Source: an uncultured Subdoligranulum sp.
Lineage (GTDB): Bacteria; Bacillota; Clostridia; Oscillospirales; Ruminococcaceae
Assembly (NCBI GenBank): GCA_945830575.1
Contig: CALZZE010000004.1
Location: 62,001 to 126,000, forward strand
Reading direction: 5' to 3'
Length of the DNA: 64,000 nucleotides
Shown here: piece after piece, positions 7,875 through 17,593 of the stretch
Numbering within the stretch: position 1 is the stretch's first letter
How the letters are laid out: every line of letters begins with the position of its first letter
Notes under the pieces: generated by a model
What the model saw: only the letters and a program-made list of their open reading frames with translations
What the model was told of the DNA's origin: nothing
Database searches by the model: none
Position numbers and translations under genes: made by a program

Positions 7875-9989
7875 ATGACGATAAAACACTGCGTCCGGCG
7901 GCTGGTTCTGCCGCTGGCGCTTTTGGTGTGCTGCCTGCTGGCGCTGCCCGCCCGCGCTGAGACCCAGACCGTCCGGGTGGGTTACGTCCTGTTTGAAAAC
8001 TATCAGGAGGGCAGCGAGGGCGAATACAAGCGGGGCTTCGGCTACGAGTATTTGCAGCGGCTGGCCTACGCCACCGGCTGGGAGTATGAATATGTGTACG
8101 GCTCCTTCAGCGAGCTGCTGGCCATGCTGCAAAGCGGCGACATCGACCTGATGGGCGACCTGAGCTACACCGAGGAGCGGGCCAGGACCATCCGGTTCTC
8201 GGCGCTGCCCCAGGGGCAGGAGCGGTACTACATTTACACCACCGCCGGGCAGGAGGGGGTGGACCCCGACGATGTGGATTCCCTCAACGGGCGGCGCATC
8301 GGCGTTACCTCCACCAGCTACCAGTACCGGCTGCTGCTGGACTGGCTGGCGGAAAATGACTATCGCTGTACGCTGGTGGAATTTCCCGGCACCGCCGCGT
8401 CGGTGGCGGGGCTGCACGCCGGGGAGGTGGACGCGGTGGTCATGACCGACATGGCCTCCAGCACCGGTCTGGTGCCGGTGGCGAACATCGGGTACTCGGA
8501 CTTTTACTACGGCGTCAGCCGTTCCCGGCCCGACCTGCTGGCCGAGCTGAACCGGGCCATGCGGGAGATCCAGACCATCGACCCCTATTTTAATGTGGTG
8601 ACGTACGCCAAATACAACACCTCCACGCTGTCCAACAGCCATCTGAGCAAAGCGGAGCGCCAGTGGCTGGAGCAGCACGACAACACGGTGCGGCTGGGGT
8701 ATCTGGAAAACGACCTGCCCTACTGCGCCACCGCTGCGGACGGCACCCTGCGGGGGGAGATCACCGCGCTGGTGAAAACCTTTGAGGAGGAGTTTGACAT
8801 CCGGGTGCAGGCGGTGCCCTTTGCGGTCTACGATGATATGGCGCAGGCCGCAGCCAACGGGGAAATCGACCTGTTCGGCCCGCTGTATCTGGATTACTGG
8901 CTGGCGGAGCAGTACGATATTTTTGACACCAAGTCCATCCTCACCACCACCTGCGTGCTGCTGTATCAGGGAGAGTATGCGGACAGCCTGACAAACCGCA
9001 TCGCCTATTTCCCCGGCAATGCGGTGCAGAGGGGTGCGGCGGAGGTGCTGTACCCCAACGCGGAATTTGTGGCCTGCGATTCCAAGGAGGATATGCTGGA
9101 AGCCGTGCTGGACGGCCGGGCGGACTGCACCATCCTGACCAGCGCCATGCTGAACCTGATGCGCCAGTACAAGGCCATGCGGTCGCTGAATATGCTGGAG
9201 CTGCCCGGCGCGGCGGAGGTGTGCCTGGGCACGGCGCGGGGCAACTCGGCGCTGCTCAACATTGCCAACCGGGTAATTTTTGCCGCCTCGGAGAACCTGA
9301 GCGGCGTGGCTCTGATGGAAAACACCTACGCCGAGTCGGCCGTCACGTTACAGGAAATTTTGCAGCAGCACGCGGTGGGCGTTACCGCGGTGCTGGTGGG
9401 CATCATCGTGCTGATGCTGGGCTCCTTTGTGTGGTATCTGCGCATGCAGGCCCGTCTGGCCGCCGCCCAGAACAAAAACGAGGAACTGGCCCGTCAGGCC
9501 TTCCGGGACAGCCTCACCAAAACGGGCAACCGGGCGGGGTATCTGTCGCTGGAGAAGGAATTGCAGATGCAGATGGTGCTGGGCCAGTGGCCGGAGTTCT
9601 CGCTGGTGGTGGCGGACGTGAACGGCTTGAAGGAAATCAACGACACGCTGGGCCACGAGGAGGGCGACATGCTCATCCGCAACACCGGCGCACTGCTGCG
9701 GGGCGTGTTTGCCAACAGTCAGGTGTTCCGCATCGGCGGCGATGAATTCGTGGTGGTGCTCACCGGCGAGGATCACCGGGAGCGGGCCATGCTGCTGGAA
9801 CGGCTGCGCGCCCAGAGCCTGCCCTTTGTGGATCGGGAGACCGTGGAGGCGGGCCGCACCTCGGTGGCCTGCGGCATGGCGGCCTACGACCGGGAAACCG
9901 ACCGCACCGTAGCCGCCGTGTTTGACCGCGCCGACCGGGAAATGTACCGCTGCAAGACCCGCATGAAGGGGCAGAACCAGCGCCCGTAG
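7875..9989 (+). CDS. Membrane diguanylate cyclase with two periplasmic-type solute-binding domains
   Basis: A 704-residue sensor. A signal sequence (residues 1-27) is followed by two SBP_bac_3-like domains (about 30-265 and 275-490), one transmembrane helix near 500-525, and a GGDEF domain. The active site GGDEF is intact at 621-625, so c-di-GMP synthesis is likely. The inhibitory RxxD site normally five residues ahead is absent (the stretch reads ANSQVFRI). The ATG at 7875 has AAGGAG 7 nt upstream; a TATAAT lies at 7835-7840 with only a poor -35. It probably ties external amino acid or similar ligands to c-di-GMP. Its TAG stop lies inside a palindromic repeat. Confidence 0.92.
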   Translation: MTIKHCVRRLVLPLALLVCCLLALPARAETQTVRVGYVLFENYQEGSEGEYKRGFGYEYLQRLAYATGWEYEYVYGSFSELLAMLQSGDIDLMGDLSYTEERARTIRFSALPQGQERYYIYTTAGQEGVDPDDVDSLNGRRIGVTSTSYQYRLLLDWLAENDYRCTLVEFPGTAASVAGLHAGEVDAVVMTDMASSTGLVPVANIGYSDFYYGVSRSRPDLLAELNRAMREIQTIDPYFNVVTYAKYNTSTLSNSHLSKAERQWLEQHDNTVRLGYLENDLPYCATAADGTLRGEITALVKTFEEEFDIRVQAVPFAVYDDMAQAAANGEIDLFGPLYLDYWLAEQYDIFDTKSILTTTCVLLYQGEYADSLTNRIAYFPGNAVQRGAAEVLYPNAEFVACDSKEDMLEAVLDGRADCTILTSAMLNLMRQYKAMRSLNMLELPGAAEVCLGTARGNSALLNIANRVIFAASENLSGVALMENTYAESAVTLQEILQQHAVGVTAVLVGIIVLMLGSFVWYLRMQARLAAAQNKNEELARQAFRDSLTKTGNRAGYLSLEKELQMQMVLGQWPEFSLVVADVNGLKEINDTLGHEEGDMLIRNTGALLRGVFANSQVFRIGGDEFVVVLTGEDHRERAMLLERLRAQSLPFVDRETVEAGRTSVACGMAAYDRETDRTVAAVFDRADREMYRCKTRMKGQNQRP

Positions 9990-10013
9990 GGGCGCACAGT
10001 GTGAGCCCGCGAA
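9986..10013 (+). repeat. REP-like palindrome, copy 1
   Basis: A 28-nt unit beginning GTAGGGGCGCACA with a near-perfect palindrome (one mismatch). It matches copies at 20513-20540 and, reversed, 57421-57448. The TAG stop codon of the diguanylate cyclase (9987-9989) is part of it. It separates two convergent genes and has no T-run. Confidence 0.65.
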
Positions 10014-10021
10014 AGGTTCCC

Positions 10022-10807
10022 TTACAAATACATCTCCCCGGTGTGTTTGGCCCGGTTGGGCAGCAGCATCCCCGGGGCGGCACTGGCCCGCCACGCGGCG
10101 GGGGACAGCCCGGTCTCCCGCTTGAACACCCGGCACAGATAGTTTGCCCCGGAAAAGCCGCACAATCCGGCGATGGTCTCCAGATTGTACACCCCCTCCA
10201 GCAGCAGCGACTGCGCCGCCTCGATGCGCACCTGCGTCAGATATTTTCCCGGCGGCACGCCCACCTCTTCCTTAAAGACCCGTACCAGATGGCTTTTGCT
10301 CACCCCCAGCTGCTCGCTCAGCTCCTCCACGCCGTACAGCGCCATGTAGTTGTTCCGGATGGCCTCCAGCGCCGCCGCCACCAGCGGCGGGGGCTGGTGC
10401 ACCGGCTCGTCCGCACGGGCCGCCGCGCACAGCAGGCCGTAGGCCTCCCGGTCGTCCGCGCTGCCGCCGCACAGCCGGGCCAGCAGTTCCGCCGCGCCGG
10501 GACAGGCCGCCCCGTCCACCCACCGGGCCGCCCCCAGCGCTGCGGCAAAGTCATCGGCGCACCGTCCCGTCAGCCGCGCCGCCAGCAGATGGCAGTCCCC
10601 CTGCGGGCACAGCGCCAGCGGCGAAACGCCCAGCAGCACATCACCGCTTTTGCCGGGGGCGTCCCCCAGCAGGCAGTCCCCGCTGGAAAGCACACCCACC
10701 CACAGCCCTCCGCCGGTCAGCGTGCGGGGGGCATTTCCCTGCAATTCGGCGGTCTGGGCCACCGCCGCGTACTGGTTACAAAAAAATATCAATTTCTGCA
10801 CCGCCAT
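10022..10807 (-). CDS. AraC-family transcriptional regulator
   Basis: A 261-residue protein. The C-terminal 100 residues carry two helix-turn-helix motifs (VEELSEQLGVSKSHLVRVFKE; LETIAGLCGFSGANYLCRVFKR). The N-terminal 150 residues are a poorly conserved sensor rich in Ala, Gly and Cys. It is transcribed away from msmK with 107 bases between starts, and imperfect 19-bp direct repeats lie in that gap, so it probably controls msmK and itself. The inducer is unknown; a sugar is a fair guess. Confidence 0.87.
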   Translation of the reverse strand: MAVQKLIFFCNQYAAVAQTAELQGNAPRTLTGGGLWVGVLSSGDCLLGDAPGKSGDVLLGVSPLALCPQGDCHLLAARLTGRCADDFAAALGAARWVDGAACPGAAELLARLCGGSADDREAYGLLCAAARADEPVHQPPPLVAAALEAIRNNYMALYGVEELSEQLGVSKSHLVRVFKEEVGVPPGKYLTQVRIEAAQSLLLEGVYNLETIAGLCGFSGANYLCRVFKRETGLSPAAWRASAAPGMLLPNRAKHTGEMYL

Positions 10808-10901
10808 ATCAATAAAATGCTATATCTTTTTCCATGATAACCTGTTATGATAGATTTGTCAAGAAAATACGCCCCTAAGACGTATCAATAAAATACTGTA
10901 T
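10807..10901. promoter_or_regulatory. msmK control region with two 19-bp direct repeats
   Basis: The repeats at 10807-10825 and 10883-10901 match at 17 of 19 positions and start 76 bp apart. Between them is an extended -10, TGTTATGAT (hexamer 10846-10851), with a poor -35 (TATCTT, 10823-10828) touching the first repeat. This is the layout of an activator-dependent promoter. The first repeat also covers the araC start codon and the second ends at the msmK ribosome site. Binding by the adjacent AraC protein is inference. Confidence 0.6.
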
Positions 10902-10914
10902 GGAGGAATCAGCC

Positions 10915-12027
<1,113 letters not shown>

Positions 12028-12041
12028 GAACTGGTTGCATC

Positions 12042-12072
12042 AGCGGCCCCGCACCCTGCGGGGCCGCTTTTT
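12042..12072 (+). terminator. Terminator after msmK
   Basis: An 11-bp perfect GC stem (12042-12052 with 12058-12068) and a 5-nt loop, followed by TTTTT. It ends 17 bases before the next gene starts, so that gene needs read-through or its own promoter. Confidence 0.9.
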
Positions 12073-12088
12073 GCACAGGTGCCGTATC

Positions 12089-13996
12089 ATGCAAATCACT
12101 GACCTGCTCAAGCCGGAAAGCATCGCGCTGCACCGGGCCATACCCGACAAGGGGGCTGCCATCCATCAGCTGGCGGCCTTAATGTCGTGCGCCCGGAACA
12201 TCACCGATGTGGAGACCTTCGAGCAGGCGGTGCGCCAGCGGGAGGAGCAGACCCCCACCGAGGTGGGCGGCGGCATCGCCATCCCCCACGCCAAGTGCGC
12301 CGCCGTGACCGCCCCCGGGCTGGCGGCGCTGACGGTGGAGCCGGGGCTGCCCAGCGCCACCGGCGGCGAGCCGGTGCGGCTGCTGTTCCTCATCGCCGCG
12401 CCGGAACACGCCGACGCGCTGCATGTGCAGATGCTGTCCCGGCTGGCCACGCTGCTCATGGACCCGGTGCTGCCCGGCCAGCTGATGCAGGCGGACACAC
12501 CGGAGGAATTTCTGGATATCATCGCCGGGTGGGAGCGGCAGCACGCCCCCCGCGCCCCGGCACAGCCCACCACCTACAAGCTGCTGGCGGTCACCGGCTG
12601 TCCGCTGGGGCTGGCCCACACCTTTCTGGCCGCCGAGGCGCTGCAAAATGCCGCCGCCGAACTGGAGGTGCGGCTGAAGGTGGAGACCAACGGCGCGGAC
12701 GGCGTGAAAAACCGCCTGACGCCAGAGGAGATCACCGCCGCCAGCTGCATCATCGTGGCGGCGGACAAGCCGGTGGAGATGGCCCGCTTTGCGGGCAAGC
12801 CGGTGCTGACGGTGCCGGTGGGGGCCGCCGTGCGCAGTCCCCGCGCCCTGCTGGAGGAGGCGCTGTCCGGCACGGTGCCCCGCCTGCCGGAGCAGGACGA
12901 AGCGTCCCCGGAAAAGCCCCCCGCCGCCGGAAAAACCGGGCAGTGGCTGCACGCCCGGCTGCACCACGGCTACACCCACCTGATGAACGGCGTGTCCCAT
13001 ATGCTGCACTTCCTCACCGGCGGCGGACTGCTCATTGCGCTCAGCCTGCTGCTGTCCAATCTGGGCGCGGGCCAAGACCTGACCTGGACGCTGGATACGC
13101 TGGGCAAGGCAGCCATCAACCTGATGTACCCGGTGCTGGCCGGTTACATTGCCAGCAGCATGGCCGGGGAGGCCGCGCTGGTGCCCGCCATGGTGGGCGG
13201 CGTGCTGGCCCAGCAGGGCGTGACGCTGATGCCCCAGCAATACTGGACCACCAGCGGCTTTGGCGGCGCGCTGGCCGCAGGCTTTATGGCGGGTCTCATC
13301 GCCCGGTTTTTGCAATGGGGCGGCAAACGCCTGCCCAAACAGCTGGACCCCATCAAAAATACCCTGCTGTTCCCCGCGCTGGCGGTGGGGCTGGTGGGCG
13401 TGTTCATGGTGTACTGGGTCAACCCGCCGCTGAGCCTGTTCAACGGCATGGTCTACCAGTTTTTGAACGAGATGGGGGACGCCAACCGGGTGGCCCTCGG
13501 CGCGGTGCTGGGGGCGCTCATGGCGCTGGACTACGGCGGCCCCATCAACAAGGCGGCCTACCTGTTCGGCACCATCGCCATCGTCAATGACCAGTTCGAT
13601 ATCATGGCCTCGGTGATGATGGGCGGCATGGTGCCGCCCATGGCGGTGGCGCTGTGCTGCCTGCTGTTCCCCCGGTGTTTCACCGATGCCGAGCGCCGCA
13701 CCGCACCGCAGAACCTGCTGCTGGGCGCCTCCTTTGTGACGGAGGGCGCGCTGCCCTTCGCCCTCAAGGACCCGCTGCGGGTGGTGCCCGCCTGTGCGCT
13801 GGGCAGCGGCGTGGCGGGGGCACTGTCCATGGTGTTCCACTGCGGATGCCCCGCGCCCCACGGCGGGCTGTTCCTGCTGCCGGTGGTGAACCATCCGCTG
13901 CTGTACATCGCCGCGCTGGCGGCGGGCACGCTGGTGGGCGCTCTGGTGATGGGACATCTGAAAAAGATGCGTCCCGCGCCCTCTCAAACCGAATAA
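12089..13996 (+). CDS. fruA: Fructose-type PTS permease EIIABC in one chain
   Basis: A 635-residue fructose-family PTS protein in A-B-C order. The EIIA domain (1-150) has its phospho-histidine H67 in GIAIPHAK. The EIIB domain (160-265) has its phospho-cysteine C171 in TGCPLGLAHT. The EIIC membrane domain fills residues 300-630. It imports and phosphorylates fructose or a related hexitol or mannose-type sugar. The usual partners fruR and fruK are not adjacent. The ribosome site of the ATG at 12089 is weak. Confidence 0.92.
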   Translation: MQITDLLKPESIALHRAIPDKGAAIHQLAALMSCARNITDVETFEQAVRQREEQTPTEVGGGIAIPHAKCAAVTAPGLAALTVEPGLPSATGGEPVRLLFLIAAPEHADALHVQMLSRLATLLMDPVLPGQLMQADTPEEFLDIIAGWERQHAPRAPAQPTTYKLLAVTGCPLGLAHTFLAAEALQNAAAELEVRLKVETNGADGVKNRLTPEEITAASCIIVAADKPVEMARFAGKPVLTVPVGAAVRSPRALLEEALSGTVPRLPEQDEASPEKPPAAGKTGQWLHARLHHGYTHLMNGVSHMLHFLTGGGLLIALSLLLSNLGAGQDLTWTLDTLGKAAINLMYPVLAGYIASSMAGEAALVPAMVGGVLAQQGVTLMPQQYWTTSGFGGALAAGFMAGLIARFLQWGGKRLPKQLDPIKNTLLFPALAVGLVGVFMVYWVNPPLSLFNGMVYQFLNEMGDANRVALGAVLGALMALDYGGPINKAAYLFGTIAIVNDQFDIMASVMMGGMVPPMAVALCCLLFPRCFTDAERRTAPQNLLLGASFVTEGALPFALKDPLRVVPACALGSGVAGALSMVFHCGCPAPHGGLFLLPVVNHPLLYIAALAAGTLVGALVMGHLKKMRPAPSQTE

Positions 13997-14001
13997 GTCC
14001 G

Positions 14002-14042
14002 CCCCCGCCGTCCGCACTTGACCGGATGGCGGGGGTTGTTGT
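14002..14042 (+). terminator. Terminator after the fructose PTS gene
   Basis: A 13-bp stem with one G-T pair (14002-14014 with 14023-14035) and an 8-nt loop, followed by TTGTTGT. Confidence 0.85.
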
Positions 14043-14132
14043 ATCATGGAAGCGGAAAGGAGCGGTTCTTGATGAAACGATGGACAGCTTTGCTGCTGGC
14101 GCTGCCCGGCCGTGACATCTTTCATTTTCCTC

Positions 14133-14162
14133 TTGCTTTTTCCATGGGCTATCGTGTATAAT
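14133..14162 (+). promoter_or_regulatory. pyrG promoter
   Basis: TTGCTT (14133-14138) and TATAAT (14157-14162) are 18 bp apart. The leader to the ATG at 14201 is short, about 30 nt, with no sign of a pyr-type attenuator. Confidence 0.7.
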
Positions 14163-14200
14163 AAATCTGTATGTTTCTGTGATGTTGGAGGATGTCAATT

Positions 14201-15844
14201 ATGGCTACGAAGTATATTTTTGTCACCGGCGGCGTGGTCTCCGGTCTGGGCAAGGGCATTACCGCCGCCAGTCTGGGCCGTCTGCTCAAGACCCGCGGCC
14301 TGAAAGTCGCCAGCCAAAAGCTGGACCCCTATATCAACGTGGACCCCGGCACCATGAGCCCTTTGCAGCATGGTGAGGTGTTCGTCACCGACGATGGCAC
14401 CGAGACCGATTTGGACTTGGGCCATTATGAGCGTTTCATCGATGAAAACCTCAACAAATACTCCAACCTGACCACCGGCAAGGTGTACTGGAACGTGCTC
14501 AACAAGGAGCGTCAGGGCGCGTATCTGGGCCAGACGGTGCAGATCATTCCCCACATCACCAACGAGATCAAGAGCTACATCTACAACCTCGCCAAATCCA
14601 CCGAGGCGGATGTGGTCATCACCGAGATCGGCGGCACCACCGGCGACATCGAGAGCCAGCCCTTCTTAGAGGCCATCCGTCAGGTGGGCCTCGAGCAGGG
14701 CCCCGAAAACTGCTGCTATATCCATGTGGTGCTGGTGCCCTACATCTCCGGCTCCGATGAATACAAGTCCAAGCCCGCCCAGCACTCCTGCAAGGAGCTG
14801 CAGGGCATGGGCATTGCCCCCAACATCATCGTGCTGCGTGCCGATGGCCGGGTGGGCAGCGACATCAAGCGCAAAATCAGCATGTTCTGCAACGTGCGCC
14901 CCGACTGCGTGGTGGAAAACCTGACGGTGCCCAGCCTGTACGAGTGCCCGCTGATGCTGGAGAGCGAGGGCCTCACTAAGGCGGTGGCCCGCCAGCTGCA
15001 TCTGGACACCCCGCCGTCCGACCTGACCGAGTGGAAGGAGCTCATCTCCCGCATCGCCACCCGCAGCAAAAACGTCACGGTGGCGCTGGTGGGCAAGTAC
15101 GTCAAGCTGCATGATGCTTACCTCAGCGTCATGGAGAGCCTGTACCACGCCGGGTTTGAGAACGAGGCCAAGGTGGACATCAAGTGGGTGGACAGCGAGC
15201 TGCTCACCGACCAGACCCGCTGCGCCGAGGAATTCACCGACGTGGACGCCATCATCGTGCCCGGCGGCTTTGGCGACCGGGGCGTCGAGGGCATGATCCA
15301 GTCCGCCCGCTACGCCCGGGAAAACAATCTGCCCTATTTCGGCATCTGCCTGGGCATGCAGATCATGGTGATGGATTTCGCCCGGGGCGTGCTGGGCTAC
15401 GCCGACGCCAACTCCAGCGAGTTCACCCCCGACGGCACCCACAACGTCATCGCGCTGATGCCGGATCAGCAGGGCAACATCCCCAAGGGCGGCACCATGC
15501 GGCTGGGCAAGTACCCCTGCGTCACCCGCGAGGGCTCCAAGCTGCGGGAGTGCTACGCCGCCGAGAACATCGACGAGCGCCACCGCCACCGCTACGAGTT
15601 CAACAACGATTTCCGCGCCGAGATGGAGGGCGCGGGTCTGGTCATCGGCGGTACCAGCCCCGACGGCCGTCTGGTGGAGGCCGTGGAGCTGCCCGGCCGG
15701 GACTTCCATGTGGGCGTGCAGTTCCACCCGGAATTCAAGAGCCGCCCCAACCGCGCCCATCCGCTGTTCAAGGCGTTCATCGCCGCCGCTCTCAAGCACC
15801 AGCAGGAAAACCTGCCCACCGCGCATCTGCCCGCAGAATTCTGA
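14201..15844 (+). CDS. pyrG: CTP synthase
   Basis: A 547-residue enzyme that makes CTP from UTP, ATP and glutamine. The N-terminal synthase domain begins [17 protein letters not shown], and the C-terminal glutaminase domain (from about 290) has the nucleophile Cys in YFGICLGMQ and a late FHPEF. The ATG at 14201 has GGAGGA with 8 nt spacing; the ATG at 14192 overlaps that site. CTP is also needed by the KdsB-like enzyme of this window. Confidence 0.98.
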   Translation: MATKYIFVTGGVVSGLGKGITAASLGRLLKTRGLKVASQKLDPYINVDPGTMSPLQHGEVFVTDDGTETDLDLGHYERFIDENLNKYSNLTTGKVYWNVLNKERQGAYLGQTVQIIPHITNEIKSYIYNLAKSTEADVVITEIGGTTGDIESQPFLEAIRQVGLEQGPENCCYIHVVLVPYISGSDEYKSKPAQHSCKELQGMGIAPNIIVLRADGRVGSDIKRKISMFCNVRPDCVVENLTVPSLYECPLMLESEGLTKAVARQLHLDTPPSDLTEWKELISRIATRSKNVTVALVGKYVKLHDAYLSVMESLYHAGFENEAKVDIKWVDSELLTDQTRCAEEFTDVDAIIVPGGFGDRGVEGMIQSARYARENNLPYFGICLGMQIMVMDFARGVLGYADANSSEFTPDGTHNVIALMPDQQGNIPKGGTMRLGKYPCVTREGSKLRECYAAENIDERHRHRYEFNNDFRAEMEGAGLVIGGTSPDGRLVEAVELPGRDFHVGVQFHPEFKSRPNRAHPLFKAFIAAALKHQQENLPTAHLPAEF

Positions 15845-15857
15845 TGGCACAAACAAT

Positions 15858-15893
15858 CCCGCCCCGGCCAGCGCCGGGGCGGGTTCTTTCTTT
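15858..15893. terminator. Terminator between pyrG and uppP
   Basis: An 11-bp perfect stem (15858-15868 with 15873-15883), 4-nt loop, then TTCTTTCTTT on the plus strand. The convergent uppP stops 6 bases further, so it may use the same hairpin. Confidence 0.88.
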
Positions 15894-15898
15894 GCGTT

Positions 15899-16759
15899 TT
15901 ATGCCAGCAGGAAGGTCTGCGCCGCCCAGATGCCCAGCACCACAAAGCCCAGTGCGATGCGGTACCAGCCAAAGGCGGTGAAGGTGTGCTTTTTCACGTA
16001 ATTCATCAGGAACCGGATGGCCAGAATGGACACCGCGAAGGCTACCAGACAGCCCAGCGCCAGTACGGTGATTTCGTTGATGCCAAGGCTGCCGCCCTTG
16101 ACGAAGAACTTCACCAGCTTCAGCCCGGAGGCGCCCGCCATCACCGGGATGGCCAGAAAGAAGGTGAACTGGCTCACGCAGGGGCGGCTCATGCCGCAGA
16201 GCATGCCGCCCACGATGGTGGCGCCGCTGCGGGAGGTGCCGGGGATCATGGCCAGTACCTGCCACAGGCCCACCGCCAGCGCCTGCCCGTAGGTGATGCG
16301 GCTGAGCTTGGTGGTTTTGGGCACCCGGGGGCGGCGCTCGATGAGCAGGAACGCCACGCCGTAGACGATGAGCATGATGGCGACCACCACGCTGTTGTAC
16401 AGATGCTCGTCCAGCCAGTCGTCAAACAGCAGGCCCAGCACCGCGGCGGGCACGCTGGCTACCAGAATCTTGCACCACAGCCGCACCGTGGGCCATTTGA
16501 AGTGCCTGGCAAAGCCGGAATCCCGCCCGTTGTCGCCGCAGAAGGGCCACAGCTTTCTGAAGTACAGTACCACCACCGCCATGATGGCCCCCAGCTGGAT
16601 GACCACCCGGAACATCTCCATGAATTCGTCCGACAGGTTGAATTTCAGCACCTGCTCCGCCAGAATCATGTGCCCGGTGCTGGACACCGGCAGCCATTCG
16701 GTGATGCCCTCGATGATGCCGTAGGCAATGGCCTTGAGTATTTCCAAAACAAGTTCCAT
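15899..16759 (-). CDS. uppP: Undecaprenyl-diphosphatase
   Basis: A 286-residue membrane enzyme of the BacA/UppP family. It recycles undecaprenyl diphosphate to the monophosphate carrier used for peptidoglycan and surface polysaccharides. Both active-site motifs are present: EGITEWLPVSSTGHMIL near the N-terminus and PGTSRSGATI near residue 180. The ATG at 16759 has AGGAGG at 16769-16774. An extended -10 (TGTTATGAT) lies 25 bases further upstream. Confidence 0.97.
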   Translation of the reverse strand: MELVLEILKAIAYGIIEGITEWLPVSSTGHMILAEQVLKFNLSDEFMEMFRVVIQLGAIMAVVVLYFRKLWPFCGDNGRDSGFARHFKWPTVRLWCKILVASVPAAVLGLLFDDWLDEHLYNSVVVAIMLIVYGVAFLLIERRPRVPKTTKLSRITYGQALAVGLWQVLAMIPGTSRSGATIVGGMLCGMSRPCVSQFTFFLAIPVMAGASGLKLVKFFVKGGSLGINEITVLALGCLVAFAVSILAIRFLMNYVKKHTFTAFGWYRIALGFVVLGIWAAQTFLLA

Positions 16760-16855
16760 ACAATGTATCCTCCTATGCCTCTCTATCATAACACAGATTT
16801 GCGGTTTGCGCACCTGTTTTTTCTCAATTTTACAAATTCCGGCACAAAACACCCG

Positions 16856-16884
16856 TTGCGCTTTTTGGAAAATGGCCTTATAAT
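16856..16884 (+). promoter_or_regulatory. Promoter of the phosphatase-aminotransferase-transpeptidase unit
   Basis: TTGCGC (16856-16861) and TATAAT (16879-16884) with a 17-bp spacer, 30 bp before the first start codon. Confidence 0.7.
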
Positions 16885-16914
16885 AGGAAACGTGCGAAAG
16901 GAAAGGGACAAGGA

Positions 16915-17571
16915 ATGTACAAAACTGTTGTGTTTGATTTGGACGGTACGCTGCTGAACACCATCGACGATCTGGCGGACGCGGGCAACCGGGTCTGCGC
17001 GGCGCGGGGCTGGCCGCAGCATACCGTGGAGGAATACAAGTATTTCGTGGGCAACGGCATCCCCAAGCTGGTGGAGCGGTTCAGCCCGCCGGAAGCCCGC
17101 ACTCCGGCCGTTCTGGCCGACACGCTGGCCGCCTTTCAGGCGGACTACGGCGCGCATCTGCGGGATAAGACCGCCCCGTACCCCGGTATGCCCGCGCTGC
17201 TGGCGCGGCTGAAGGCGGCGGGGGTGCAGCTGGCGGTGTTCAGCAACAAGGCCGACCCGCTGGCCCGGCAGGTGGTGGCGGATTACTTTGACGCCGCCCT
17301 GTTTGACGCGGTGCGGGGCGCGCTGCCCGGCGTGCCCACCAAGCCCGCGCCGCAGGGCACGCTGGCGCTGATGCAGGCCATCGGCGCCGACCCGGCCGCC
17401 ACCCTCTACGTGGGGGACAGCAACGTGGACGTGGACACCGCCCACAACGCGGGCCTGCCCTGCTGCGGGGTGCTGTGGGGCTTCCGCACCCGGCAGGAGC
17501 TGACCGACGCCGGGGCGGAGCATCTCGCCGCCGACGCGGAAGAACTGTGGAACGTGATTGTGAAGGCATAA
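16915..17571 (+). CDS. gph: HAD-family phosphoglycolate phosphatase-like hydrolase
   Basis: A 218-residue HAD hydrolase with VFDLDGTLLNTIDD, SNK in the second motif and VGDSNVDVDTAHNAG in the fourth. The alpha-helical cap between motifs I and II fits the Gph/PGP group. It removes phosphate from phosphoglycolate or another small phosphoester. It is followed 22 bases later by an aminotransferase on the same strand. Confidence 0.88.
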   Translation: MYKTVVFDLDGTLLNTIDDLADAGNRVCAARGWPQHTVEEYKYFVGNGIPKLVERFSPPEARTPAVLADTLAAFQADYGAHLRDKTAPYPGMPALLARLKAAGVQLAVFSNKADPLARQVVADYFDAALFDAVRGALPGVPTKPAPQGTLALMQAIGADPAATLYVGDSNVDVDTAHNAGLPCCGVLWGFRTRQELTDAGAEHLAADAEELWNVIVKA

Positions 17572-17593
17572 ACGGGAAAGGTCGTGGAACACT

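Noticed and set aside
14036..14200. Pyrimidine attenuator before pyrG
   Set aside because: The promoter at 14133-14162 gives a leader of about 30 nt with no hairpin or long G-run near the start.
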